Positions 52,327 through 61,622 of a stretch of DNA of 64,000 nucleotides are shown in pieces. Below the pieces are notes generated by a model. It was not told the origin of the DNA and ran no database searches. It saw only the letters and a list, made by a program, of their open reading frames with translations. The translations under genes were made by a program, and so were the position numbers. Location of the stretch: positions 248,001 through 312,000 of the forward strand of contig NZ_VWXI01000006.1 in the NCBI RefSeq assembly GCF_011752525.1, read 5' to 3'. The stretch's first letter is position 1; the number at the start of each line of letters is the position of its first letter. This DNA is from Pantoea sp. Cy-639 (GTDB lineage: Bacteria; Pseudomonadota; Gammaproteobacteria; Pseudomonadales; Pseudomonadaceae).

Positions 52327-52365
52327 GCCGGTTCGCCCGGCCCGTCCTTGTTTGCCTTCCTTTTT
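52327..52365 (+). terminator. trpG attenuator hairpin
   Basis: GCCGG-TTCGC-CCGGC followed by a T-rich stretch ending CTTTTT. A 5-bp GC stem, 12 nt after the leader stop and ~90 nt before trpG, in the position expected for the transcription attenuator. Confidence 0.55.
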
Positions 52366-52458
52366 GTCACACCTGCCGCCTGGCGCGGGATTGCCTGCAT
52401 CCATGGCCGGTAGTGGAAGGTTCGAATCAAAAGTCAGTATTCAAGAGGTTCGTTCCAG

Positions 52459-53052
52459 ATGTTACTGATGATCGACAACTACGACTCCTTCACCTACAAC
52501 GTCGTGCAGTACCTCGGCGAGCTGGGTGCCGAGGTCAAGGTCATTCGCAACGACGAAATGACCATCGGCCAGATCGAAGCCCTGAACCCCGAGCGCATCG
52601 TCGTCTCGCCCGGCCCCTGCACCCCGAGCGAAGCCGGCGTGTCCATCGAGGCCATCCGCCACTTTGCTGGCAAGCTGCCGATCCTGGGTGTCTGCCTGGG
52701 CCACCAGTCCATCGGCCAGGCCTATGGTGGCGATGTGGTCCGCGCGCGCCAGGTGATGCACGGCAAGACCAGCCCGGTGTTCCACCGCGACCTGGGAGTG
52801 TTCGCCGGCCTGAACAACCCGCTCACCGTGACCCGCTACCACTCGCTGGTGGTCAAGCGCGACACCCTGCCGGAGTGCCTCGAGGTCACTGCCTGGACCG
52901 CCCACGAGGACGGCGCCGTCGACGAGATCATGGGCCTGCGTCATAAAACCCTGAACGTCGAAGGGGTACAGTTCCACCCCGAATCCATCCTCACCGAACA
53001 GGGGCACGAGCTGTTCGCCAATTTCCTCAAGCAGACCGGCGGCCGCCGTTAA
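52459..53052 (+). CDS. trpG: Anthranilate synthase glutamine amidotransferase TrpG
   Basis: 197 residues. Releases ammonia from glutamine for TrpE; may also serve PabB. Class I amidotransferase: nucleophile Cys79 in GVCLGHQS and the His-Glu pair in FHPESI near residue 172. Starts 9 bp before-coupled spacing to trpD and is part of trpGDC. Confidence 0.97.
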   Translation: MLLMIDNYDSFTYNVVQYLGELGAEVKVIRNDEMTIGQIEALNPERIVVSPGPCTPSEAGVSIEAIRHFAGKLPILGVCLGHQSIGQAYGGDVVRARQVMHGKTSPVFHRDLGVFAGLNNPLTVTRYHSLVVKRDTLPECLEVTAWTAHEDGAVDEIMGLRHKTLNVEGVQFHPESILTEQGHELFANFLKQTGGRR

Positions 53053-53060
53053 GGATCGAC

Positions 53061-54110
53061 ATGGATATCAAGACTGCTTTGAGCCGTATCGTCGGCCACC
53101 TGGACCTGAGCACCGAGGAAATGCGCGACGTCATGCGCCAGATCATGACCGGCCAGTGCAGCGAGGCGCAGATCGGCGCCTTCCTGATGGGCATGCGCAT
53201 GAAGAGCGAAAGCATCGACGAGATCGTCGGCGCGGTGTCGGTCATGCGCGAGCTGGCTGACAAGGTCGAGTTGCAGAGCCTCGACGGCGTGGTCGACATC
53301 GTCGGCACTGGTGGTGATGGCGCCAACATCTTCAACGTTTCCACTGCGTCGGCATTCGTCATCGCGGCCGCTGGTTGCACCGTGGCCAAGCACGGCAACC
53401 GCGCGGTGTCCGGCAAGAGCGGCAGCGCCGACCTGCTCGAAGCCGCCGGCATCTACCTGAACCTGACTCCGGTGCAGGTCGCCCGCTGCATCGACAGCCT
53501 GGGCATCGGCTTCATGTTCGCCCAGACCCATCACAGTGCCATGAAGCACGCCGCCGGCCCACGTCGCGACCTGGGGCTGCGTACCCTGTTCAACATGCTA
53601 GGCCCGCTTACGAATCCGGCCGGCGTGAAACACCAGGTGGTCGGGGTGTTCACCCAGGCCCTGTGCCGGCCGTTGGCCGAAGTGCTGCAGCGCCTGGGCA
53701 GCAAGCATGTGCTGGTGGTGCATTCGAAGGATGGCCTGGACGAGTTCAGCCTGGCCGCGCCGACCTTCGTCGCCGAACTGAAGAATGGCCAGATCAGCGA
53801 GTATTGGGTCGAGCCCGAAGATCTCGGCATGAAGAGCCAGAGCCTGCATGGCCTGGCGGTCGAGGGCCCGCAGGCGTCGTTGGAGCTGATCCGCGATGCC
53901 CTGGGGCGGCGCAAGACCGAGAACGGACAGAAGGCTGCCGAAATGATCGTGCTCAACGCTGGCGCCGCGTTGTACGCCGCCGATCATGCCATGACCCTGG
54001 CCCAGGGCGTGGAGCTGGCCCACGATGTGCTGCACACCGGGTTGGCCTGGGAAAAACTGCAGGAGCTGGGCGCCTTTACCGCGGTATTCAAGGTGGAGAA
54101 CGAAGCATGA
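53061..54110 (+). CDS. trpD: Anthranilate phosphoribosyltransferase TrpD
   Basis: 349 residues. Second step of Trp synthesis. PRPP-binding glycine loop [14 protein letters not shown] near residue 81, anthranilate-site residues in [19 protein letters not shown], and [12 protein letters not shown]. Follows trpG after 8 bp, overlaps trpC by 4 bp. Confidence 0.98.
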   Translation: MDIKTALSRIVGHLDLSTEEMRDVMRQIMTGQCSEAQIGAFLMGMRMKSESIDEIVGAVSVMRELADKVELQSLDGVVDIVGTGGDGANIFNVSTASAFVIAAAGCTVAKHGNRAVSGKSGSADLLEAAGIYLNLTPVQVARCIDSLGIGFMFAQTHHSAMKHAAGPRRDLGLRTLFNMLGPLTNPAGVKHQVVGVFTQALCRPLAEVLQRLGSKHVLVVHSKDGLDEFSLAAPTFVAELKNGQISEYWVEPEDLGMKSQSLHGLAVEGPQASLELIRDALGRRKTENGQKAAEMIVLNAGAALYAADHAMTLAQGVELAHDVLHTGLAWEKLQELGAFTAVFKVENEA

Positions 54111-54940
54111 GCGTCCCGACGGTGCTGGAAAGAATCATCGCGCGCAAGTTCCAGGAAGTGGCCGAGCGCAGCGCGCGCGTCGGCCTTGCCGAGCTGGAGC
54201 GTCTGGCCAAGGCAGCCGATGCGCCACGCGGCTTCGCCAATGCGCTGATCGAGCAGGCCAAGCGCAAGAAACCAGCGGTGATCGCTGAAATCAAGAAGGC
54301 CTCGCCGAGCAAGGGCGTGATTCGCGAGCACTTCGTGCCGGCGGACATCGCCGTCAGCTACGAGAAGGGCGGTGCGACCTGCCTCTCGGTGCTCACCGAC
54401 GTGGATTACTTCCAGGGTGCCGACGTCTATTTGCAGCAGGCCCGTGCCGCAGTGTCGCTGCCGGTGATCCGCAAGGACTTCATGGTCGATCCGTACCAGA
54501 TCGTCGAGGCCCGTGCCTTGGGCGCCGACTGCGTGCTGTTGATCGTCTCGGCACTGGATGACGTGAAGATGGCCGAACTGGCTGCCACGGCCAAGGATGT
54601 CGGTCTCGATGTGCTGGTCGAAGTGCACGATGGCGACGAGCTGGAACGCGCGCTGAAGACCCTCGACACACCACTGGTCGGGGTCAACAACCGCAATCTG
54701 CACAGCTTCGAGGTCAGCCTGGAAACCACCCTCGACCTGCTGCCGCGTATTCCCCGCGACCGTCTGGCCATCACCGAAAGCGGTATTCTCAACCGTGCCG
54801 ATGTCGAGTTGATGGAAATCAACGAGGTCTACTCGTTCCTGGTGGGTGAAGCGTTCATGCGCGCCGAGCATCCGGGGTTGGAACTGCAGCGGCTGTTCTT
54901 CCCCGATCAGGTGAAGAAGACCGTTCATCCATTGGACTGA
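54107..54940 (+). CDS. trpC: Indole-3-glycerol-phosphate synthase TrpC
   Basis: 277 residues, TIM-barrel. Fourth step of Trp synthesis. Family signature [15 protein letters not shown] near 60-74, [25 protein letters not shown] and AITESGI. The ATG is in the 4-bp overlap with trpD; a longer open frame upstream is only the trpD shadow. Followed by a strong terminator. Confidence 0.98.
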   Translation: MSVPTVLERIIARKFQEVAERSARVGLAELERLAKAADAPRGFANALIEQAKRKKPAVIAEIKKASPSKGVIREHFVPADIAVSYEKGGATCLSVLTDVDYFQGADVYLQQARAAVSLPVIRKDFMVDPYQIVEARALGADCVLLIVSALDDVKMAELAATAKDVGLDVLVEVHDGDELERALKTLDTPLVGVNNRNLHSFEVSLETTLDLLPRIPRDRLAITESGILNRADVELMEINEVYSFLVGEAFMRAEHPGLELQRLFFPDQVKKTVHPLD

Positions 54941-54948
54941 GCGAAACC

Positions 54949-54973
54949 AAGCCGGCCTTGTGCCGGCTTTTTT
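54949..54973 (+). terminator. trpGDC terminator
   Basis: AAGCCGGC-CTTGT-GCCGGCTT then TTTT: an 8-bp stem and T-run, 8 nt past the trpC stop. Confidence 0.93.
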
Positions 54974-55029
54974 GTGCCTGCAGCGACCTGCTCGCGGGGC
55001 AAGTGGCAACAACTTAGGAAGGTGGCTCG

Positions 55030-55734
55030 ATGACCGATCAACTCCAGGCGCTCACCGTCGAACAAGGCCTGCAGGCCGAACAGGCGCTGTTGGCCGCCGT
55101 CTGCCGTGGCGAACGAGCGTCCGGTGTATTGTTCTGGCGTCCGACCGACCACGCCCTGGTGATGCCGCGGCGCATGAGCCGTCTGGACAACTTCGAAGCC
55201 GCCTGCGCCGAGCTGGCCATCGCCGGTTGGCCGGTGCTGCTGCGTGAGACCGGTGGGGAGCCGGTGCCGCAGTCCCCTGCCACGGTCAACGTGGCGCTGG
55301 TCTACGTGGCTCCACGCAGCGAAGGCGACCATGGGCGTATCGAGAACGCCTACGAGCGCTTGTGCCTGCCGTTGTGCGATGTGCTACGCGAGTGGGGCGG
55401 GGTGGCGTCGGTCGGGGAAATCGAAGGGGCGTTCTGCGACGGTCGCTACAACGTCAATCTCAACGGGCGCAAGCTCGTCGGTACCGCCCAGCGCTGGCGC
55501 CAGGGCCTCGAAGGCAAGCGTCCGGTGGTGCTGGTGCATGGCGCGCTGTTGCTGGACAACGAGCGTGAATCGATGGTGGCTGCGGTCAATCGCTTCAATG
55601 AATGTTGCGACCTCGCGCAGCGTTGTCGCGCCGACAGCCATATCGCCCTGCACGAAGTGGCCCCGCAAGCGCCTTGGTTCGAGCGCCTGTCCCAGGCCTA
55701 TGCCGAGGTCATCGCTGCACTGCCCAGAGACTAG
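55030..55734 (+). CDS. Lipoate-protein ligase A-like protein
   Basis: 234 residues with the BPL_LplA_LipB fold. Seen: [19 protein letters not shown], then [20 protein letters not shown], where LplA has a triple glycine motif, and [14 protein letters not shown], which contains the catalytic-type lysine. The GGE replacement of the GGG lipoyl/AMP-binding loop is unusual, so ligase activity is uncertain; it could be a relative with another acyl substrate. Its stop overlaps the crp stop in CTAG. Confidence 0.8.
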   Translation: MTDQLQALTVEQGLQAEQALLAAVCRGERASGVLFWRPTDHALVMPRRMSRLDNFEAACAELAIAGWPVLLRETGGEPVPQSPATVNVALVYVAPRSEGDHGRIENAYERLCLPLCDVLREWGGVASVGEIEGAFCDGRYNVNLNGRKLVGTAQRWRQGLEGKRPVVLVHGALLLDNERESMVAAVNRFNECCDLAQRCRADSHIALHEVAPQAPWFERLSQAYAEVIAALPRD

Positions 55735-56375
55735 CGGGTTCCGTAGACCACCATGGTCTTGCCCTTTACCTGGACCAGGCTGCGTTCTTCCAGGTCCTTG
55801 AGCACGCGGCCGACCATCTCACGCGAGCAACCGACGATACGGCCGATTTCCTGGCGGGTGATCTTGATCTGCATGCCATCAGGATGGGTCATGGCGTCGG
55901 GTTGCTTGCACAGTTCGAGCAGGCAGCGGGCGACACGCCCGGTGACGTCGAAGAAGGCCAGGTCGCCGACCTTGCGCGTGGTGTTGCGCAGGCGCTGGGC
56001 CATCTGGCTGCCCAGGGCGTAGAGGATCTCCGGGTCCTGGCGGGCCAGCTCGCGGAACTTGTCATAGCCGATTTCGGCTACTTCGCATTCGGTCTTGGCA
56101 CGCACCCAGGCGCTGCGCTGGTGTTCCTGGCCGGCTGGTTCGAACAGGCCCAGTTCCCCGAAAAAGTCACCGCTGTTGAGGTAGGCGATGATCATCTCGC
56201 GGTTGTCGTCGTCCTCGATCAGGATGGTTACCGAGCCCTTGACGATGAAAGACAGGGTCTCGGCCCGGTCACCAGCGCAGATGATGTTGCTCTTGGCGGC
56301 ATAGCGACGGCGCTGGCAGTGCACCAGCAGCTTGTCGATGTTCTTGATCTTGGGGGGCAGAGCTGAGGAAACCAT
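55731..56375 (-). CDS. crp: cAMP-binding transcriptional regulator of the CRP/Vfr family
   Basis: 214 residues. A cyclic-nucleotide-binding beta-barrel (~20-125, with [15 protein letters not shown] and [15 protein letters not shown]) is followed by a helix-turn-helix with [21 protein letters not shown]. Closest type is Vfr of P. aeruginosa and Crp of P. putida, a global regulator. The ATG at 56375 gives the family length; the upstream in-frame extension lacks resemblance. Divergent from osmC. Confidence 0.94.
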   Translation of the reverse strand: MVSSALPPKIKNIDKLLVHCQRRRYAAKSNIICAGDRAETLSFIVKGSVTILIEDDDNREMIIAYLNSGDFFGELGLFEPAGQEHQRSAWVRAKTECEVAEIGYDKFRELARQDPEILYALGSQMAQRLRNTTRKVGDLAFFDVTGRVARCLLELCKQPDAMTHPDGMQIKITRQEIGRIVGCSREMVGRVLKDLEERSLVQVKGKTMVVYGTR

Positions 56376-56503
56376 CACGAAATCCTGTTCGATGCGACGC
56401 ATTGGCATTTTTATCGCGATTACTTGGCGTAAGCGCCAGGCATTTGGCGTCAGCTTATCAGACACTGCTGCCTGTATCGGCATTTAAGCGATGCGTCTTT
56501 AGC

Positions 56504-56532
56504 TTTTCCGGCAGCGCGGCAAGGTCTAAGCT
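56504..56532 (+). promoter_or_regulatory. Possible osmC-family gene promoter
   Basis: TTTTCC, 17-bp spacer, TAAGCT, 34 bp before the start. Neither box is strong. The repeat GGCGTAAGCGCC nearby (56425-56436) may be a regulator site. Confidence 0.35.
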
Positions 56533-56565
56533 GACACCCTTTTACGAAATCGGGAGTCCGGATAG

Positions 56566-56988
56566 ATGAAGGCACGCATCCAGTGGGCCGGTGAAGCGAT
56601 GTTCCTCGGCGAATCGGGGAGCGGCCATGTCGTGGTCATGGACGGTCCGCCCGAGGCTGGCGGACGCAACCTGGGCGTGCGCCCGATGGAAATGCTACTG
56701 CTGGGCCTGGGTGGCTGCAGCAGTTTCGACGTGGTCAGCATCCTGAAGAAATCGCGCCAGGCGGTGGAAAGCTGCGAGGCGTTCCTGGAGGCCGAGCGTG
56801 CCAGCGAAGACCCGAAGGTGTTCACCAAGATCCACCTCAACTTCGTGGTCAAGGGCCGTGGGCTGAAAGAAGCCCAGGTCAAGCGCGCAGTTGAACTGTC
56901 GGCAGAGAAGTATTGCTCGGCATCGATCATGCTGGATCGCGCGGGCGTTGAGATCACCCACGGCTACGAGATCGTCGAGCTGGGTTGA
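56566..56988 (+). CDS. OsmC family protein
   Basis: 140 residues. OsmC/Ohr fold with the two redox cysteines Cys51 (LGGCSSFD) and Cys117 (YCSASIML), as in thiol peroxidases that reduce organic hydroperoxides. Short length and lack of the Ohr signature place it in the YhfA-like subgroup. Divergent from crp. Confidence 0.9.
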   Translation: MKARIQWAGEAMFLGESGSGHVVVMDGPPEAGGRNLGVRPMEMLLLGLGGCSSFDVVSILKKSRQAVESCEAFLEAERASEDPKVFTKIHLNFVVKGRGLKEAQVKRAVELSAEKYCSASIMLDRAGVEITHGYEIVELG

Positions 56989-56991
56989 AAC

Positions 56992-57065
56992 GATCGCGGG
57001 GCAGGCCCGCTTCCACGAATACCCTGAGAACAGGCAGGGTGGAAGCGGGCTTGCCCCGCGAGATC
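56992..57065. repeat. Paired REP element between osmC and the DUF2157 gene
   Basis: Arms GATCGCGGGGCAGGCCCGCT (56992-57011) and AGCGGGCTTGCCCCGCGAGATC read inverted, with TTCCAC/GTGGAA inside. Nearly perfect over ~25 bp each side, the most complete doublet in the window, between convergent genes. Confidence 0.9.
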
Positions 57066-57077
57066 GGTTTCAGGCGA

Positions 57078-58118
57078 TCAACGGCGCAGCGCCGGCAACG
57101 CCTCCTGCAGCCAGCGCGGCAATCGCGCTCGCAACGCGTCACTGAGCTGTTCGCGTCGTTTCTGGTACAGCAAGCCCAAGGCAATCACTCCCAGGCCGAC
57201 CAGGGTCACCACTACCGGGAACAGCAGTGAGTCGGCGAACACCTCGTATGACAGGTAGCCCAGATACGCTGCCACGCCCAGCGCTCCGAAGACCATGAAT
57301 ACCGGCCGGCGCAGTAACACGGCCAGCCCCATCAGGCCGAGGTTGACCAGGCAGTACAGTGCCTTGCCCAGTTCGCTGTCGCTCTGCATCGAGGTCAAAC
57401 CACCCCAGAACGCCAGCAGGCCCGCCAGGTAACCCCACGCTGCGTAATCCAGCCGTGTGCGGCCATCGACGCCAACGAATACCAGCAGCAGGCCAAGGCC
57501 GAACCACAACGACACCGTGCGTCGCTGCTCCCAGCTGAACATGTCGCCGTAGAACCATTCGCTCAGGTCCATCGACATGAACCACAAGGCCAGGGCAATC
57601 GGCATGACGATGAACGGGTAGGGGATCAGGCGCAGCATCAGCAGGCCGGCAACTACCGTTGCCGCCTCCATCGCCAGCCAGCCACCTTGCACATAGGTGT
57701 AGTACTGGTGATAGTCGCCCTGGGCATCGTCCAGGGGCCACCAGCCCGCCAGTCGCTCGATGGCGAATACCGCCAACGGTACGATGCTCACCGCCACGGC
57801 GGCCAGTACGCCCGCGGCGATGGGCTGGCCACGGCGTTGCAGCGACAGGGCGAACAGGGTGAGGCCGGTAATGTAGACGAGGGCGATGATCAGCAGTGCA
57901 CTGTCGCCGATGGTCATCCAGGCCTCGGTCAGCAGCCAACCCATGGCCCCCATGATCAGTAGTGCGCCGAAGTAGAACGCGACGTGGGCCAGTTGGAAGC
58001 TGCCGCGGGCTGCTGGTTGCTGGCGCAGGAACGCCAGCAGTGCCTGGTCCTGGCCTGGCTGCAGCACGCCCGCGCTTACTGCGCGTGCCAGGTCCCTGGC
58101 GTCGAAACGTTCCGTCAT
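57078..58118 (-). CDS. DUF2157 family membrane protein
   Basis: 346 residues with an N-terminal cytoplasmic stretch (FDARDLARAVSAGVLQPGQDQ is split across the DUF2157 start) and roughly nine to ten hydrophobic helices in the rest. No catalytic motif is visible. A short Arg-rich tail (RREQLSDALRARLPRWLQ) follows the last helix. Function unknown. It begins 7 bp after coq7 and may be co-transcribed. Confidence 0.8.
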   Translation of the reverse strand: MTERFDARDLARAVSAGVLQPGQDQALLAFLRQQPAARGSFQLAHVAFYFGALLIMGAMGWLLTEAWMTIGDSALLIIALVYITGLTLFALSLQRRGQPIAAGVLAAVAVSIVPLAVFAIERLAGWWPLDDAQGDYHQYYTYVQGGWLAMEAATVVAGLLMLRLIPYPFIVMPIALALWFMSMDLSEWFYGDMFSWEQRRTVSLWFGLGLLLVFVGVDGRTRLDYAAWGYLAGLLAFWGGLTSMQSDSELGKALYCLVNLGLMGLAVLLRRPVFMVFGALGVAAYLGYLSYEVFADSLLFPVVVTLVGLGVIALGLLYQKRREQLSDALRARLPRWLQEALPALRR

Positions 58119-58125
58119 GGGTGCC

Positions 58126-58773
58126 TCAGATGCGGTAGGTGCTCTTGGTCATGACCTTGGCCATCAGGCTCATGCCGAAGCGTACCGGAGCAGGGAAGCG
58201 GTAGCCGCCAGCCTCGAGGGCCGACTCGGCATGGTGTTCTTCGTCGACGCGCATCTGCTCGAGGATCGCCCGCGACTTGCTGTCGTGCTCGGGGATCTGC
58301 TCCAGATGTTCGTCCAGGTGCTTGCACACCTGATGCTCGGTGGCCGCGACGAAGCCCAGGCTGACCTTGTCGCTGACCAGGCCGGCGAGGGCACCGATAC
58401 CGAACGACATGCCGTAGAACAGAGGGTTGAGCACGCTGGGGTGGCTGTTGAGCTGGCGAATGCGCTGTTCGCACCAGGCCAGGTGGTCGATCTCTTCTTC
58501 CGCCGCGTGCTCCATGGCCTTGCGCACCTGGGGCAGCTTGGCGGTCAGGGCCTGGCCCTGGTAGAGCGCCTGGGCACAGACTTCGCCGGTATGGTTGATG
58601 CGCATCAGCCCGGCGACATGACGGGTCTGCTGTTCGTCGAGTTCGCTATCCGGCTGGATGATCGCCGGCGAGGGGCGGGCAGGTTGGCCGCTGAAGGGGA
58701 GCAAGGTGCGCATGGCGGTATCGGCCTGCAGCAACAAGCGGTCGAGCGGCGAGTAGTGACGTTCGGTGGCCAT
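58126..58773 (-). CDS. coq7: 3-demethoxyubiquinol 3-hydroxylase Coq7
   Basis: 215 residues. Di-iron monooxygenase of ubiquinone synthesis. Iron ligands are in two EXXH repeats: [35 protein letters not shown] and VDEEHHAES. Start at 58773 chosen by family length; the longer frame upstream is unrelated. Confidence 0.96.
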   Translation of the reverse strand: MATERHYSPLDRLLLQADTAMRTLLPFSGQPARPSPAIIQPDSELDEQQTRHVAGLMRINHTGEVCAQALYQGQALTAKLPQVRKAMEHAAEEEIDHLAWCEQRIRQLNSHPSVLNPLFYGMSFGIGALAGLVSDKVSLGFVAATEHQVCKHLDEHLEQIPEHDSKSRAILEQMRVDEEHHAESALEAGGYRFPAPVRFGMSLMAKVMTKSTYRI

Positions 58774-58839
58774 CGGGCACCTCCGCTGAAGTGATGCCCG
58801 ACAGTTTACCTCAATCACCCGGGTGGGGCTTGCCTTGGG

Positions 58840-59178
58840 TCAGCCCGGTGGCCAGTTCATCTGGCGCTGGCCAAGCACATGCATATGGATGTGGTAGACC
58901 GTCTGCCCGCCTTTCGGATTGCAGTTCATGACCACCCGGAAACCTTCCTCGCAACCCTGCTCGACGGCCAGGCGCTGGGCGGTGAACAGGATGTGGCCGG
59001 CCAGGGCCTTGTCTTCTTCGGTCAGGTGGTTGAGGGTCGGGATGTGTTTCTTGGGGATGACCAGGAAATGTACCGGCGCCGCTGGGGCGATATCCTTGAA
59101 GGCGAGGATCTGGTCGTCTTCGTAGATGATATCCGCCGGGATTTCCCGGTTGATGATTTTGAGGAATAGATCGTCCAC
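58840..59178 (-). CDS. HIT family (HINT-type) nucleotide-binding protein
   Basis: 112 residues. The histidine triad motif HIHMHVL is near residue 98. HINT-type proteins hydrolyse purine nucleoside phosphoramidates. Full length for the family. Confidence 0.93.
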   Translation of the reverse strand: MDDLFLKIINREIPADIIYEDDQILAFKDIAPAAPVHFLVIPKKHIPTLNHLTEEDKALAGHILFTAQRLAVEQGCEEGFRVVMNCNPKGGQTVYHIHMHVLGQRQMNWPPG

Positions 59179-59242
59179 AGCACGTGCTCCATGGTGAGTG
59201 TCGCCGCTGAGTGTACTGACCCCGATGCCGCTCGCCCAGTGC

Positions 59243-60019
59243 CTATTCGACCGGGCAGTAGCGACGATGGATCACGCCGGCCAGCTTGCGGGCCAACCAG
59301 CGCGGCAGCAGGCGAGGGGCGAAGGCCAGCCAGCGGTTGCGACGACCGGGGGTGATCACTGCGCGGTTCTTGTCCAGGGCGCGTACGGTGTACAGCGCGA
59401 CTTCCTCGGGGCTCAGGCAGCGTTTGCCAGCCTCGAGCCGCGGGATCCGTCGCCGGGCCGTGCGCACAGGGCCCGGGCACAGCACCGAGACCTTGATCCC
59501 GGTGCGGCGCAGCTCTTCGCGCAGGGCTTCGGAGAAATTCAGCACATAGGCCTTGCTGGCGGCATAGGCTGCCATCCACGGGCCAGGCGCCACGGCGGCG
59601 AGGCCGGCGACATTGAGGATCTGCCCGCCACCTTGCACGGCCATGAGGTTGCCGATCGCATGGCACAGACGGCTCAGGGCGAGAATGTTGACTTCCAGCA
59701 GGTCCTGTTCGTCGGCCCACTCGTGGGCGAGGAAGGGTCCATAGGTGCGCTGGCCAGCGCAGTTGACCAGCAGATCGATACGTCGCTCACCTTCTTCCAG
59801 TTCAAGTACGAAACCGGAGAGGCGCAGCGGCTGACTGAGGTCACAGGCACGGAACAGTACCTCGACGCCAAAGCGTTGTGTCAGCTCGATGGCGACGGGC
59901 TCCAGCGTTTCGCGATGGCGTGCCACCAGGATCAGGTTGCGCCCGCGCCGTGCCAGGGCCTCCGCCAGGGCCAGGCCCAGGCCGCTGGAAGCACCAGTGA
60001 TCATGGCGTAACGGGTCAT
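59243..60019 (-). CDS. Short-chain dehydrogenase/reductase
   Basis: 258 residues. Cofactor motif TGASSGLGLALAEAL near residue 8; catalytic YxxxK as YAASKAYVLNF near residue 152. Classical SDR with an extended C-terminal tail rich in Arg and Trp. Substrate not identifiable. Confidence 0.88.
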   Translation of the reverse strand: MTRYAMITGASSGLGLALAEALARRGRNLILVARHRETLEPVAIELTQRFGVEVLFRACDLSQPLRLSGFVLELEEGERRIDLLVNCAGQRTYGPFLAHEWADEQDLLEVNILALSRLCHAIGNLMAVQGGGQILNVAGLAAVAPGPWMAAYAASKAYVLNFSEALREELRRTGIKVSVLCPGPVRTARRRIPRLEAGKRCLSPEEVALYTVRALDKNRAVITPGRRNRWLAFAPRLLPRWLARKLAGVIHRRYCPVE

Positions 60020-60071
60020 GCAAGGCTCCTGGGGGCTTGAGGGGCGCCTAGTGTACAGCCTGCCCGGTTTG

Positions 60072-61028
60072 CTACAAGACGTTGCCGCGCAGCTGCTGGC
60101 TGCGCTTCAAGGCGGCCAGGTACTCGTGATGCAGACGCTCTAGCAGTGTGGCGACCGTGGGCAGATCGTGAATGTCGCCGACGCCCTGGCCTGCCGACCA
60201 GACGGTCTTCCAGGCCTTGGCTTCGTCGTCCAGCGGCTTGAGCTTGCCGCTCTCGTGGCTGCTTTTCAGGGCGGCCAGGTCGTACCCGGCCCGTTCCAGG
60301 CTCTGGCGCAGGAAGCTGGCGGGAACGCCAGAGACTGCCGGGGTGTGGACAATGTCGGCGGCCACGGCATCGAGGATCATCTGTTTGTAGGCATCCTGGG
60401 CCTGGCTTTCACGCGTGGCGATGAAACGGGTGCCCATGTAGCCCAGGTCGGCACCTAGCAATTGTGCGGCCAGCAGTTCATGGCCGTGATTGAGACAGCC
60501 GGCCAGCAGCAGGGTCTTGTCGAAGAACTGGCGAATCTCGGCGAGCAGTGCAAACGGACTCCAGGTACCGGCATGGCCACCCGCGCCGGCGGCTACTGCG
60601 ATGAGGCCATCGACCCCGGCCTCGGCAGCCTTTTCTGCGTGGCGCCGGGTCGTCACGTCATGGAAGATCAGCCCGCCATAGCCATGCACCGCATCCACCA
60701 CTTCCTTCGCCGCGCCCAGGCTGGTGACGACGATCGGCACCCGGTGTTCGACGCACAGCGCCAGGTCGGCCTGCAGCCGGGGGTTGCTCGGGTGCACGAT
60801 CAGGTTCACGGCATAAGGAGCGGCTGCCGGCAAGCCTGCCAGGCCCGTTTCGATCTGCTCCAGCCAGGCCTTGAATCCCTGGCTGTCGCGTTGGTTGAGA
60901 GCAGGAAAACTGCCGACCACGCCGTTGGCGCAGCAGGCGATGACCAACTGCGGGTTGGAGATCAGGAACATCGGCGCCGCCATCAGGGGCAGGCGCAGGC
61001 GGTTTTCCAGCGAGGCGGGCAGGGCCAT
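60072..61028 (-). CDS. Nitronate monooxygenase-like flavoprotein
   Basis: 318 residues, TIM-barrel FMN enzyme of the 2-nitropropane dioxygenase family. Seen: LMAAPMFLISNPQLVIACCANG at the start (shown in part), IVVTSLGAAKEVVDAV and AAGAGGHAGTWSP with the flavin-phosphate glycines and the catalytic His. Names for the family are broad; activity on nitronates or related compounds is inferred. Confidence 0.88.
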   Translation of the reverse strand: MALPASLENRLRLPLMAAPMFLISNPQLVIACCANGVVGSFPALNQRDSQGFKAWLEQIETGLAGLPAAAPYAVNLIVHPSNPRLQADLALCVEHRVPIVVTSLGAAKEVVDAVHGYGGLIFHDVTTRRHAEKAAEAGVDGLIAVAAGAGGHAGTWSPFALLAEIRQFFDKTLLLAGCLNHGHELLAAQLLGADLGYMGTRFIATRESQAQDAYKQMILDAVAADIVHTPAVSGVPASFLRQSLERAGYDLAALKSSHESGKLKPLDDEAKAWKTVWSAGQGVGDIHDLPTVATLLERLHHEYLAALKRSQQLRGNVL

Positions 61029-61056
61029 GGCGAAACTCCTGGGGGCGGCTTTTACT

Positions 61057-61482
61057 TCAGAACGGTTTGACCACCACGAGAATTACAATGCCCAGCAATG
61101 CCAGCACCGGGGCTTCGTTGAACCAACGGTAGTACACATGGCTGCGGGTATTGGTGCCTGCGGCGAAGCGCTTGCGCTGTGCGCCGCACATGTGATGGTA
61201 GACGGTGAGCAGGGCGACCAGGGTGAGCTTGGCGTGCAGCCAGCCCTGGCTCAGCCAGCCGGGGTTCAGGTACAGCATCCAGCCGCCGAACACGTAGGTG
61301 GCGATCATCGCCGGGTTCATGATGCCGCGGTAGAGCTTGCGCTCCATGGTGATGAAGCGCTCGAGGCTGATGCTGTCCTGGCTCTGGGCGTGGTAGACGA
61401 ACAGCCGGGGCAGGTAGAACAGTCCGGCGAACCAGCACACCACGCTGACGATGTGCAGGGCCTTGATCCATAGATAGAGCAT
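61057..61482 (-). CDS. hemJ: Protoporphyrinogen IX oxidase HemJ
   Basis: 141 residues with four membrane helices. HemJ replaces HemG/HemY in many bacteria. Conserved His10 (KALHIVSVVCWFAGLFYLPR) and the pattern FGGWMLYLNP with later LTVYHHM fit the family. The ATG at 61482 has AAGGAACC upstream; the longer frame is rejected. Divergent from argC. Confidence 0.92.
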   Translation of the reverse strand: MLYLWIKALHIVSVVCWFAGLFYLPRLFVYHAQSQDSISLERFITMERKLYRGIMNPAMIATYVFGGWMLYLNPGWLSQGWLHAKLTLVALLTVYHHMCGAQRKRFAAGTNTRSHVYYRWFNEAPVLALLGIVILVVVKPF

Positions 61483-61552
61483 GAGGGGTTCCTTCGGGAT
61501 TTCACGGTCGTCAGATAGTAGTGGCCCAGGGGGCGAAGGGTCATCCCAAGAG

Positions 61553-61581
61553 TTGTTACAGCCGTTCCGGGCCCCTATTAT
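61553..61581 (+). promoter_or_regulatory. argC promoter
   Basis: TTGTTA (61553-61558), 17-bp spacer, TATTAT (61576-61581), 42 bp before the argC start. Good match to sigma-70 spacing. Confidence 0.65.
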
Positions 61582-61622
61582 CGTGCGCTTTCCAGTGGTC
61601 TCGTTGATAAGGGGCAAGTGTC

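Noticed and set aside
53375..54940. 521-codon frame joining a shifted trpD with trpC
   Set aside because: Only the last 277 codons are TrpC; the earlier part is out of frame with TrpD and has no homology.
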